From: Candidatus Zixiibacteriota bacterium
Lineage (GTDB): Bacteria > Zixibacteria > MSB-5A5 > WJJR01
Assembly: GCA_020058315.1 (NCBI GenBank)
Contig: JAGVEK010000170.1
Span: 1 to 5,839 of the forward strand
DNA length: 5,839 nt
Direction of reading: 5' to 3'
In this document: piece by piece, positions 1-5,839 of the stretch
Layout: every line of letters begins with the position of its first letter
Numbering within the stretch: the first letter of the stretch is position 1
Translations under genes and position numbers: made by a program
Notes under the pieces: model-generated
Databases searched by the model: none
What the model was told of the DNA's origin: nothing
Seen by the model: only the letters and a program-made list of their open reading frames with translations

Positions 1-746
1 CCCTCGAAGGACATCACCCGGGCGGTTGGATCGAGTGTGCAGAATAGGCGGTCGGCCGCCCAGACACGTGCGCGTGTGAGGGCGTTGAACAAGGTGGACT
101 TGCCGGCATTGGTATATCCAACCATCACAACTTTGAACATGCCGTCACGGCCGCGCCTCTGGACCACCCGCTCCCGGTCGATCTTGGCGAGATCACGTTT
201 GAGCCTCAGGATGCGCTGGCCGACGATTCGCCGGTCGACTTCAAGCTGGGTTTCGCCGGGGCCCTTGGCGCCGATGCCGCCCCACTGCTTGGACAAGTGG
301 GTCCACTGGCCGACCAGACGCGGGTAGAGATATTCATATTGGGCAAGCTCGACCTGCGTCTTGGATTCCTTGGTGGTTGCGTGCCGTGCGAAGATCGCCA
401 GGATCAGAATCGAGCGGTCAATCACCTTGCAGGACAATCGTTCCTCCAAATTGCGCACCTGCGAGGGAGATAATTCGTCGTCAAATACGACAAGATTAGC
501 CTGCGTCTCCGTGATCATCGCCTCGATGTCGTCCAGCTTGCCTTTGCCGACAACATGGGCAGGATTGGGCCGTTCACCCCGCTGCATGACGCGCCCGGTC
601 ACCAGACCGCCCGCCGAATCCACCAGACGAGCCAGTTCATCCAGCGATTCCTGGAGCAATGCGAGTGGCTGGCTGCGGAGTGCGAATCCGGCAAGGACTG
701 CCCGGTCGGGCGAGCGTTGTGTACTGTGAGTCTTTAGCAAGGCCAT
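1..746 (-). CDS. hflX: GTPase HflX, N-terminal part (cut by the window edge)
   Basis: HflX is a cytoplasmic translational GTPase that binds the large ribosomal subunit and splits stalled or stressed ribosomes (family knowledge). The first 248 residues are visible; the family usually has about 400-450. The N-terminal domain covers about residues 10-190 and includes HVVGKGKLDDI (64-74), the VFDDELSPSQ strand-turn (87-96), TQVELAQYEYL (130-140) and the family signature GGIGAKGPGETQLEVDRR (156-173). A charged helix (180-200) leads to the G domain, with the P-loop GYTNAGKST (210-218) and the switch I region ADRLFCTLDPTAR (231-243). The remaining G motifs lie off the window. The start is ATG at 746: an in-frame TGA lies at 764-762, only 18 bases upstream, and an AGGA ribosome site precedes the ATG. 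It follows the SurA-like gene on the same strand after 242 bp, so it may have its own promoter. The identification is near certain. Confidence 0.97.
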   Translation of the reverse strand, partial: MALLKTHSTQRSPDRAVLAGFALRSQPLALLQESLDELARLVDSAGGLVTGRVMQRGERPNPAHVVGKGKLDDIEAMITETQANLVVFDDELSPSQVRNLEERLSCKVIDRSILILAIFARHATTKESKTQVELAQYEYLYPRLVGQWTHLSKQWGGIGAKGPGETQLEVDRRIVGQRILRLKRDLAKIDRERVVQRRGRDGMFKVVMVGYTNAGKSTLFNALTRARVWAADRLFCTLDPTARVMSFE

Positions 747-754
747 GGAGTGTT

Positions 755-758
755 TCCT
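755..758 (-). promoter_or_regulatory. Ribosome binding site of hflX
   Basis: AGGA lies 8 bases before the ATG at 746 on the minus strand, within the run GCAGGAAACACTCC. With the in-frame stop just upstream at 762-764, it fixes the hflX start. No convincing -10/-35 pair was found in the 242 bp upstream. Confidence 0.6.
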
Positions 759-774
759 GCATCAACAGTTAGTT

Positions 775-960
775 GTGATTCGTCCCCAAACAGCGGCTCG
801 GATTCTCGCCCTCCCGAAGCATCGAATCACCAATCCGCAGTGTTGACACCCGTGTATCGGTTGAAATGCCTGTCAAGCGATCCTCAGCAGTCTGCCGGGA
901 ATCCTCGTCGTGATTGGAATAGGGAGAGCCGGAATGAACGCGTGGGCAGCAGTGATTCAC
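775..960. repeat. Three copies of heptamer GTGATTC in the hflX upstream gap
   Basis: The 747-988 gap contains no believable gene. The heptamer GTGATTC occurs at 775-781 (+), 824-830 (-) and 952-958 (+). The last copy sits in the near-palindrome GTGATTCAC (952-960). Three copies of a 7-mer in about 240 bases is more than chance would usually give, but the copies are unevenly spaced and in mixed orientation. They could be binding sites for a regulator of hflX or mean nothing. No promoter or terminator was found to anchor them. Confidence 0.25.
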
Positions 961-962
961 CA

Positions 963-986
963 CAGAATATATACGCAGCGATTCTG
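963..986. repeat. Inverted repeat just after the SurA-like gene
   Basis: CAGAAT (963-968) and ATTCTG (981-986) are exact inverted 6-mers with a 12-base loop. In the transcript the hairpin would begin 2 bases after the TAA stop at 991-989. The stem is A/T-rich and has no U run after it (next bases TGG), so it does not look like a strong intrinsic terminator. It may be a weak terminator, an RNA 3'-end stabiliser, or chance. Confidence 0.3.
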
Positions 987-988
987 CC

Positions 989-2359
989 TTATGGAGTGAT
1001 CGTTGTTCGGCCGGAAATCGGTCGGATGCTGACATAGGTATCCTGCCGGATCTCGGCAATCCAGTCCGCCACGACACGGTTGGTCTTCTCGCGTCGCGCC
1101 ATTTCCTTGATCGAATCCCAATCCTGGGTGAGGTCAAAGGCGCGGCGGGGGCGCCGTTCCAGAAGTCGCAGTATGTGCAGTCCAAACTTGGTCGAGACAG
1201 GCCCGACGATTTCGCCGATAGACGCGCTGACCAGGCTGGCTTTGAACTCCGGAACCATTTCATCAATGGGAAACCATCCGAGTTCGCCGCAGTTCTTCTG
1301 CGATTCCTCGTCTTGGGAATATGTGGAGGCCAGCTGGCAATAGTCCGCGCCATTGCGGGCCGATTGGGCGATTGAATCTGCCCGTGCGAGAATGATGGTC
1401 GAATCGGCGCCGGTGGGATTCAGAGTCACAAGGATGTGCCGTGCGTGAAGGCGGTCGCCAGATCTCTCTATGCACTGGATGAGATGGAAACCATAGCGGG
1501 TGCTGACGACGCCTGAAATTTGCCCGGTCGTCAGAGCAAACGCGACCGCTTCAAAAGTGGGCACCATCTCGCCTTTGCCGAACCACCCCAGGTCGCCGCC
1601 CTTCTCAGCCGTGGGATCCTCGGAGTAACGTTTCGCGGCAGCGGCAAAATCCAGACCGTCGGTAATCTCCTGAAGAATTCGCGTGACGCGGGCTTTGGCC
1701 GAGTCGATGGTGCCCGGGGAGGGTTCGATCGGCAGGAGAATGTGGGCGAGCTTGGCGCCTTCCGGCTGGACTGGGAGCGAGTCCTTGAACTGCCGGTAGA
1801 AATCACGCACCTCGCCGTTGGAAACGGTCACCTCACCGAGCTTGCGCTGGACCAGTTTCTGTTTCATCAACTGGTTGCGGACCTCACGACGGTAACGCAC
1901 CCTCAGATCGCGTTCCGACAGACCTTCACGCGACAGCTCTTTTTGAAACTCGTCTTCGCCGGCGAATTGATCCTTCAAGCTCTGAATGTGGTCGGCAAGC
2001 GCCTGATCGATTTCCTCCGGCTTGACCGAGATCGTGGTATCGCGCTGAGCTTGAATCAGGATCAGTTCGTCGTTGATCATCCGTTCCAGAATGACCGGGC
2101 CCAGTGAGTCGCGGACCTGGGGATCATTGGCATCCCGCTTGGTCTGCATGGCAAGGAGTGAAACCTGCGTCTGCCACTCAGAGCGCAGGATGAGCCGGTC
2201 GGCGACAACCGCCAGCGGCTCGTCGATGACATCGGCGGCGGCGGCAATTGCCGGTACTATCGCCACCGCGCACAGCGTCAGCATTACCGCCAGCACAGGA
2301 ATTCTCTGCCGATGAAGCCGCTTACAGTGATTTGCCGGCGTTCCGGTCAATGGGTTCAC
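989..2359 (-). CDS. surA: SurA-like periplasmic chaperone / peptidyl-prolyl cis-trans isomerase
   Basis: This is a 456-residue exported protein with the SurA layout; E. coli SurA is about 430 residues. SurA escorts unfolded outer-membrane proteins through the periplasm (family knowledge). The signal peptide has a basic stretch (CKRLHRQR, 12-19), a hydrophobic core (21-41) and a likely cut in the alanine run before D43. The helical SurA N-domain spans about 45-200. Parvulin domain 1 (about 202-300) has H206 in LAHILL and H292 in YGFHLI, plus GGDLGWF. Parvulin domain 2 (about 304-403) has H308 in RHILV and H395 in FGLHIL, with NCGELGWF in place of the usual NGGDLGWF. A C-terminal helix and strand close the SurA fold. 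Both domains keep the paired histidines, so either could be active. The GTG start at 2359 overlaps the TGA of the upstream gene as GTGA. It was chosen for that coupling and because it gives a complete signal peptide; the next in-frame ATG is Met26, inside the hydrophobic core. The true orthology to E. coli SurA is less sure than the family. Confidence 0.92.
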   Translation of the reverse strand: MNPLTGTPANHCKRLHRQRIPVLAVMLTLCAVAIVPAIAAAADVIDEPLAVVADRLILRSEWQTQVSLLAMQTKRDANDPQVRDSLGPVILERMINDELILIQAQRDTTISVKPEEIDQALADHIQSLKDQFAGEDEFQKELSREGLSERDLRVRYRREVRNQLMKQKLVQRKLGEVTVSNGEVRDFYRQFKDSLPVQPEGAKLAHILLPIEPSPGTIDSAKARVTRILQEITDGLDFAAAAKRYSEDPTAEKGGDLGWFGKGEMVPTFEAVAFALTTGQISGVVSTRYGFHLIQCIERSGDRLHARHILVTLNPTGADSTIILARADSIAQSARNGADYCQLASTYSQDEESQKNCGELGWFPIDEMVPEFKASLVSASIGEIVGPVSTKFGLHILRLLERRPRRAFDLTQDWDSIKEMARREKTNRVVADWIAEIRQDTYVSIRPISGRTTITP

Positions 2360-4113
2360 CCTTTCTTGCCGGCACCTGATGCGGATCCGGCGGTGATGTT
2401 TCTCGCGAGCACATCCTCATGGATGACGACCGGATAGGCAGTTTTCATCGAGTCGACATAGGCCTGAAGGATGGAATCGCCGCGCTGCTGCTGCAGTTTC
2501 TGGAATATCGCGCGCTTAGTATCCTCGAATTCTCTCGGGACGGCGGGTTTCGTTTCAAGGAGCTTGATCGCCGAGAACTGCCCAACTCCAGGGACAGGCC
2601 CGCCGACTTCACCCGGCTTCAAAGTGGCCGCCGTCGCCACCAAATCCGGGTAGCGGTTTGACGAGACCCAGCCTAAGTCACCGCCATTGGATTTGAAGCC
2701 GGAGCGAACCGTGTATTTCCTGGCCAATTCCTCGAAAGGCGTGCCTGTCTGGGCTTCCCGGACGATCCGAATGGCCGAGGGCTCGTCGTTCACCAGCACC
2801 TCAAGAAGATGGTAGGACGGGGGATCGAGGAAAGAGTCCGGGTGTGCGTCGAAATACTGGCGGATCTCGGTCTCGTCCACGCGCAGTTTGTTGGTAACGA
2901 CCGCGCTTCGCATCTTCTCGGCCATCATGCTTTCTTGAAACTCGCGCAGGCGATCCCGGTAGGTCGGGCTCTGATCAAGCTTCAAGCCGAGCGCCTGATC
3001 TCTCAAGAGGTCATAGAGTCCCATCTGGAAGACCATTTCGTGCACTTGGTCATCGATGCGAAAGTCCGGGCGGCTGTCCATCGCCGTGGAGTTGAAAGAG
3101 GTCAGCACCGAATAGAGTGTGATCTCACCATTACGGCCATAGGTCGCGACGATGGAAGTCTTGCCGGAATCCGGGAGTTTCTCGATCGGAAGATTGGGGA
3201 ATGTTCCCGGAGGAAGTTTCACCGTATCCAGGACAGTCTGAAGCATCTGACGCAGCGTGGCCAGAACCTCTTGGCGGATCTGGATGTTGGCCCCGGCACG
3301 AAGCCCATCGAGCTGCTCATTCCGTCGCTTAGTGACCAGCTTCTGTTTGATTCGATTCTCAATGGATGTCTTGACCGTGTCGTAAGGCGCCCTCTGCATC
3401 TCACTGCGCGAGACCACTTTCAGGACATGCCATCCAAAGTCGCTCTTGACCGGTCCGCCCAGTTCACCCTCCTTGAGAGCGAAAACGACATCCTGGAGCG
3501 GGGCAACCAGTTCCCCCCAGTAGAACTCGCGGCCCAGATCACCACCCCGGTGCGAGGTTGATTTGTCGAGCGAATAGCGTTGCGCGAGATCGCCAAAGTC
3601 CACTCCGCTTTGAAGCTGGGCCATAATCGAATCGGCCAGTGTCTTGGTCGCGACAACGATGTGTTTTGGGCGGACGCGATCGAAGAAATGTGTGAACCAT
3701 GCCTTCACTTCGTCCTCGGGAACACTGACCTTGTCGAGCACTTGAGTCCGGTAGAGTTCATCCAGAAGAAATTTGTCTTTCTCTTTGTCGACGAGCTCCA
3801 CAATTCCAATGTCCGCATCAAATGCCCGGGCGTACGCGCCTATCACCAGGAGCTTTTCTTGCACCAGACGGTCAAGCTGTTTGCGCCGCGCCTTAAGCTG
3901 TGCCTCCGGGGTATCGTAATTGACACTCGAGGCGATGATTGGATCGGTGACTTCCCGCAGCTTGATGGTACGCTGGCCGACCTCGGCGACGATGGGGCCA
4001 GTCTCATCGCTCTTCTGGCTGCACCCAGGCAATGCCAGGGCGAACAGGGAGAGCATCACCAGGGACAAGCCGGAGGCCACCCGTGCGGCGATCATTTTGC
4101 GATTTGCGCTCAT
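2356..4113 (-). CDS. Lipoprotein with two parvulin (PpiC/SurA-type) modules
   Basis: This 585-residue protein is probably a periplasm-facing lipoprotein that folds or escorts envelope proteins. The signal sequence has basic residues R5, K6 and R11, a hydrophobic core (12-29) and a lipobox-like LPGC with Cys31. Ser32 at +2 would not retain it in the inner membrane by E. coli rules. The body reads as two SurA-like modules in tandem. Module 1 (about 41-286) has a helical N-part, parvulin 148-236 (H151, GGDLG, H229 in FGWHVLKV) and a C-terminal helix ending IRQEVLATL. Module 2 (about 321-572) has the same order, with parvulin 431-524 (H435, GGDLGW) and a matching tail VIHEDVLARN. In module 2 the second conserved histidine is gone (VGQFSAIKLLE), so its isomerase activity is doubtful. 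The tail is small and basic (AGSASGAGKKG). The start is ATG 4113, which has GGAG five bases upstream and gives a proper lipoprotein signal. The frame stays open to 4251, but that would place the promoter inside the gene. It is coupled to the SurA-like gene by a 4-base overlap. Confidence 0.9.
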   Translation of the reverse strand: MSANRKMIAARVASGLSLVMLSLFALALPGCSQKSDETGPIVAEVGQRTIKLREVTDPIIASSVNYDTPEAQLKARRKQLDRLVQEKLLVIGAYARAFDADIGIVELVDKEKDKFLLDELYRTQVLDKVSVPEDEVKAWFTHFFDRVRPKHIVVATKTLADSIMAQLQSGVDFGDLAQRYSLDKSTSHRGGDLGREFYWGELVAPLQDVVFALKEGELGGPVKSDFGWHVLKVVSRSEMQRAPYDTVKTSIENRIKQKLVTKRRNEQLDGLRAGANIQIRQEVLATLRQMLQTVLDTVKLPPGTFPNLPIEKLPDSGKTSIVATYGRNGEITLYSVLTSFNSTAMDSRPDFRIDDQVHEMVFQMGLYDLLRDQALGLKLDQSPTYRDRLREFQESMMAEKMRSAVVTNKLRVDETEIRQYFDAHPDSFLDPPSYHLLEVLVNDEPSAIRIVREAQTGTPFEELARKYTVRSGFKSNGGDLGWVSSNRYPDLVATAATLKPGEVGGPVPGVGQFSAIKLLETKPAVPREFEDTKRAIFQKLQQQRGDSILQAYVDSMKTAYPVVIHEDVLARNITAGSASGAGKKG

Positions 4114-4118
4114 TTTCA

Positions 4119-4122
4119 CTCC
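4119..4122 (-). promoter_or_regulatory. Ribosome binding site deciding the lipoprotein start
   Basis: GGAG stands five bases (TGAAA) before the ATG at 4113. The frame is open upstream with other ATGs at 4161 and 4251. Neither of those gives a lipoprotein signal directly at the N-terminus, so this site settles the choice. Confidence 0.7.
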
Positions 4123-4170
4123 GATCACGTCTTGAGATTGCTGGGACTGCCGTAGGGACATAATCCAATC

Positions 4171-4199
4171 AATATAGCCTGCTAAGCCCGCCGGGTCAA
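4171..4199 (-). promoter_or_regulatory. Sigma70-type promoter for the two parvulin genes
   Basis: On the minus strand, TTGACC (4199-4194) is followed by exactly 17 bases and then TATATT (4176-4171). Each hexamer matches the consensus TTGACA/TATAAT at five of six bases. Transcription would start near 4164, leaving a leader of about 50 bases before ATG 4113. It lies in the 152-bp gap after mfd, where a promoter for the next operon is expected. The call rests on sequence only. If the organism belongs to a lineage with a divergent main sigma factor, as in Bacteroidetes, this consensus might not apply. Confidence 0.65.
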
Positions 4200-4201
4200 A
4201 G

Positions 4202-4220
4202 GTTCTCCCGCTCCGAGAAC
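4202..4220. repeat. Palindrome GTTCTC-N7-GAGAAC next to the -35 box
   Basis: Exact 6-base arms at 4202-4207 and 4215-4220 flank a 7-base centre. The palindrome ends 2 bp upstream of the -35 hexamer and lies 45 bp past the mfd stop. In the mfd transcript it would form a hairpin followed by CTTTG, a poor U tract, so a weak mfd terminator is possible. Its position just upstream of the promoter equally suits an operator or activator site. The sequence alone cannot decide between these. Confidence 0.4.
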
Positions 4221-4265
4221 GAGCGCGCTGCTCCAGAGGAACTGTGCCCATCGTCCGTTATCCGG

Positions 4266-5839
4266 TCAGGACGACAAGATCTCCAGCATTCGCAGCAGTC
4301 CGGCGAGGTCCACGGATTGTCCTGGACCGGGACGGACATCGACGCGCAAAGGCGGCCCCGAGACGAAGCTCGCGGCGCGACCCAGTTTTTCCCGCCAGCG
4401 GCCGATTTGCTGGCGGTCGATGCTGGCATTCGCATCGAAGTAGGCACTCCAGACCGGCCCCCGTCCAACCGCACGGACAATTCCGGCCATCTGCGCCCAC
4501 ACTTTCGCTCTCGCCAGGTCGATCAGAGTGCGCACCTGTGGCGGGGGAGAGCCAAAGCGGTCCGTAATTTCCAGCAGTAGATCATCAACAGCCGCCTGAT
4601 CTCTGACTCCCGCCAAACGCTTGTACACCTCGAATCGTTGCTGGTTGTCAGTGATGTAGTCGTCAGGGATGAACTTTTCCCCATCGACCTCGATCTGGGG
4701 CGCGGGACGGTCGGTCATCGGAGAAACGACGCCGCGCGTTTGTGCCATCGCCTCCTCGAGCAGACGGCAGTAAAGATCAAAGCCGATCTCTTCGATGAAG
4801 CCGTGCTGCTGCCGGCCCAGGAGGTTTCCGGCTCCGCGTATCTCCATGTCACGCATGGCCAAGTGGAAACCTGAGCCGAGCGCGGTGTGCTCCTCGATGG
4901 CCTTGAGACGCGCATTGGCCTCGGGCGTCAGAGTGGAGAATGGCGGTGTCAGGAGGTAGGCATAAGCTTGGCGGGCTGAACGCCCGACCCGCCCGCGCAA
5001 TTGATACAACTGTGCCAGTCCGAAACGGTCCGCGCGGTGCAGAATGATTGTGTTGACCGATGGCAGATCGAGGCCCGATTCGATAATGGCGGTGGACAGG
5101 AGCAGATCAAACTCATGGTGATAGAAACGCACCATCACCGATTCGAGTTCGCGCTCCGGCATCTGCCCGTGTGCCACCCCGATCTTGACCAAGGGCAGCT
5201 GACGTTTCAGGAAATCGGCCATCGCGTCGATCGAATGGATTCGATTATGGACGAAGTATATCTGGCCGCCGCGGTCCATCTCACGCATAATCGCTTCGAC
5301 GATCACCTCAGGTCCAAATTCACGAATCTCCGTCTGCACCGGCAACCGGTCACGCGGCGAGGTGTTGATCATCGACAAATCCCGTGCGCCCAGAAGCGAC
5401 ATCTGGAGAGTGCGCGGGATTGGAGTGGCGGTCAGCCAGAGGGTGTCGACCTGGCGCTGCATCTGGCGCAGTTTCTCCTTGTGAGTCACGCCGAAACGGT
5501 GCTCCTCATCGACCACCAGCAAGCCGAGGTTGGCAAACGCGATGTCTTTCTGCAAGAGACGGTGGGTGCCGATCAGGATATCGACAGCGCCGGTCTTCAG
5601 CTCGGCGACCACGCGTTTCTGCTCTTTGGGTGTGCGAAAACGCGATAAGGTCTCAACCCGCACCGGGAATTCGGACAGGCGTTCGCGGAATGTCGTGAGG
5701 TGCTGCTGCGCGAGGATCGTCGTCGGGACGAGGACAGCGACCTGTTTGTGGTCGCACACCGCTTTGAATGCCGCCCGAATCGCCACTTCGGTCTTGCCGT
5801 AACCAACGTCACCGCAGATGAGACGGTCCATGGGACCAG
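4266..5839 (-). CDS. mfd: Transcription-repair coupling factor Mfd, C-terminal half (cut by the window edge)
   Basis: Mfd is a DNA translocase that pushes stalled RNA polymerase off DNA lesions and recruits UvrA for nucleotide excision repair in the cytoplasm. About 523 C-terminal residues of a family of roughly 1,100-1,200 are visible. Counting from the Met at 5831, they show Walker A GDVGYGKTE (7-15), GTHRLLQ (88-94), the DEEH box VVDEEHRFG (106-114), motif III TATPIPRTLQMSLLGARDLS (134-153), motif V STAIIESGLDLPSVNT (246-261) and motif VI QLYQLRGRVGR (274-284). The translocation (TRG) region follows, with IRGAGNLLG (331-339), then GFDLYCRLLEEA (350-361). The C-terminal TRCF domain (about 375-521) includes FIPDDYI. 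GDVGYGKTE, the TRG region and the TRCF domain together separate it from RecG. The UvrB-like and RNA-polymerase-binding domains lie off the window. The stop is TGA at 4268-4266. No broken motif was seen. Confidence 0.97.
   Translation of the reverse strand, partial: GPMDRLICGDVGYGKTEVAIRAAFKAVCDHKQVAVLVPTTILAQQHLTTFRERLSEFPVRVETLSRFRTPKEQKRVVAELKTGAVDILIGTHRLLQKDIAFANLGLLVVDEEHRFGVTHKEKLRQMQRQVDTLWLTATPIPRTLQMSLLGARDLSMINTSPRDRLPVQTEIREFGPEVIVEAIMREMDRGGQIYFVHNRIHSIDAMADFLKRQLPLVKIGVAHGQMPERELESVMVRFYHHEFDLLLSTAIIESGLDLPSVNTIILHRADRFGLAQLYQLRGRVGRSARQAYAYLLTPPFSTLTPEANARLKAIEEHTALGSGFHLAMRDMEIRGAGNLLGRQQHGFIEEIGFDLYCRLLEEAMAQTRGVVSPMTDRPAPQIEVDGEKFIPDDYITDNQQRFEVYKRLAGVRDQAAVDDLLLEITDRFGSPPPQVRTLIDLARAKVWAQMAGIVRAVGRGPVWSAYFDANASIDRQQIGRWREKLGRAASFVSGPPLRVDVRPGPGQSVDLAGLLRMLEILSS

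Noticed and set aside
843..876. Consensus -35 hexamers TTGACA (843-848 plus; 871-876 minus) as promoters
   Set aside because: At 16-18 bases downstream neither has a sequence close to TATAAT (minus: ACGGGT at 17; plus: ATGCCT at 17). Kept only as a possible inverted repeat.
966..971. TATATT on the minus strand as an hflX -10 box
   Set aside because: The hexamer at the right spacing upstream is CCATAA, unlike a -35 box, and the site would give a leader of more than 200 bases.
750..1353. Open frames in the hflX upstream gap (plus 750-1037; minus 769-1353)
   Set aside because: Both run into the SurA-like coding sequence in another frame, have Ser/Arg/Pro-rich compositions without domain-like patterns, and lack good ribosome sites.
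1520..2107. 195-codon plus-strand open frame opposite the SurA-like gene
   Set aside because: The minus strand here encodes recognisable SurA N-domain and parvulin sequence. The plus-strand translation shows no known motif and is a mirror of GC-rich codon use.
2809..3561. 250-codon plus-strand open frame opposite the lipoprotein gene
   Set aside because: It lies wholly inside the lipoprotein coding sequence, has no recognisable domain or ribosome site, and is explained as an antisense shadow.
4111..4251. Longer lipoprotein start at 4251 or 4161
   Set aside because: The first places the promoter inside the gene. The second leaves only about 3 bases of leader. Both bury the lipoprotein signal, while ATG 4113 has GGAG at five bases.
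5001..5648. 215-codon plus-strand open frame opposite mfd
   Set aside because: The minus strand carries conserved Mfd helicase motifs across the whole span; the plus frame is His/Gln-rich shadow sequence without a motif.

Overview
The window comes from a bacterium with moderately high GC: three 60-base lines counted by hand held 33, 37 and 40 G/C. All genes lie on the minus strand and run from right to left. In transcription order they are the 3' half of mfd (transcription-repair coupling factor), a large lipoprotein with two parvulin (PpiC/SurA-type) domains, a SurA-like periplasmic chaperone/prolyl isomerase, and the 5' part of hflX (ribosome-associated GTPase). The window cuts mfd and hflX; every reading frame seen is intact. 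No tRNA, rRNA, CRISPR array, insertion sequence or phage gene was seen.

Two exported parvulin proteins, one with a lipobox and one with a classical signal peptide, suggest a diderm cell with a periplasm. The HflX signature block (TQVELAQYEYL, WTHLSKQWGGIG, KGPGETQ) looks to me most like versions from the Fibrobacteres-Chlorobi-Bacteroidetes (FCB) group and related candidate phyla. That placement is from memory and is tentative.

Layout: 5839-4266 is the mfd helicase and C-terminal domains. 4265-4114 is a 152-bp gap holding a 6-bp-arm palindrome and, 2 bp after it, a near-consensus sigma70-type promoter (TTGACC-N17-TATATT) that should start the next transcript. 4113-2356 is the lipoprotein. 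Its stop overlaps the GTG start of the SurA-like gene by four bases (GTGA), so the two are very probably co-transcribed and translationally coupled. 2359-989 is the SurA-like gene. 988-747 is a 242-bp gap with no gene and only small repeats. 746-1 is hflX.

The two parvulin genes probably act together on outer-membrane or other exported proteins. mfd and hflX act in the cytoplasm, on stalled RNA polymerase and stalled ribosomes respectively. Sharing a neighbourhood does not by itself link those roles to the envelope genes. I see no clearly new system. The most unusual item is the lipoprotein, which appears to be an internal duplication of a whole SurA-like module whose second isomerase domain has lost a conserved histidine.
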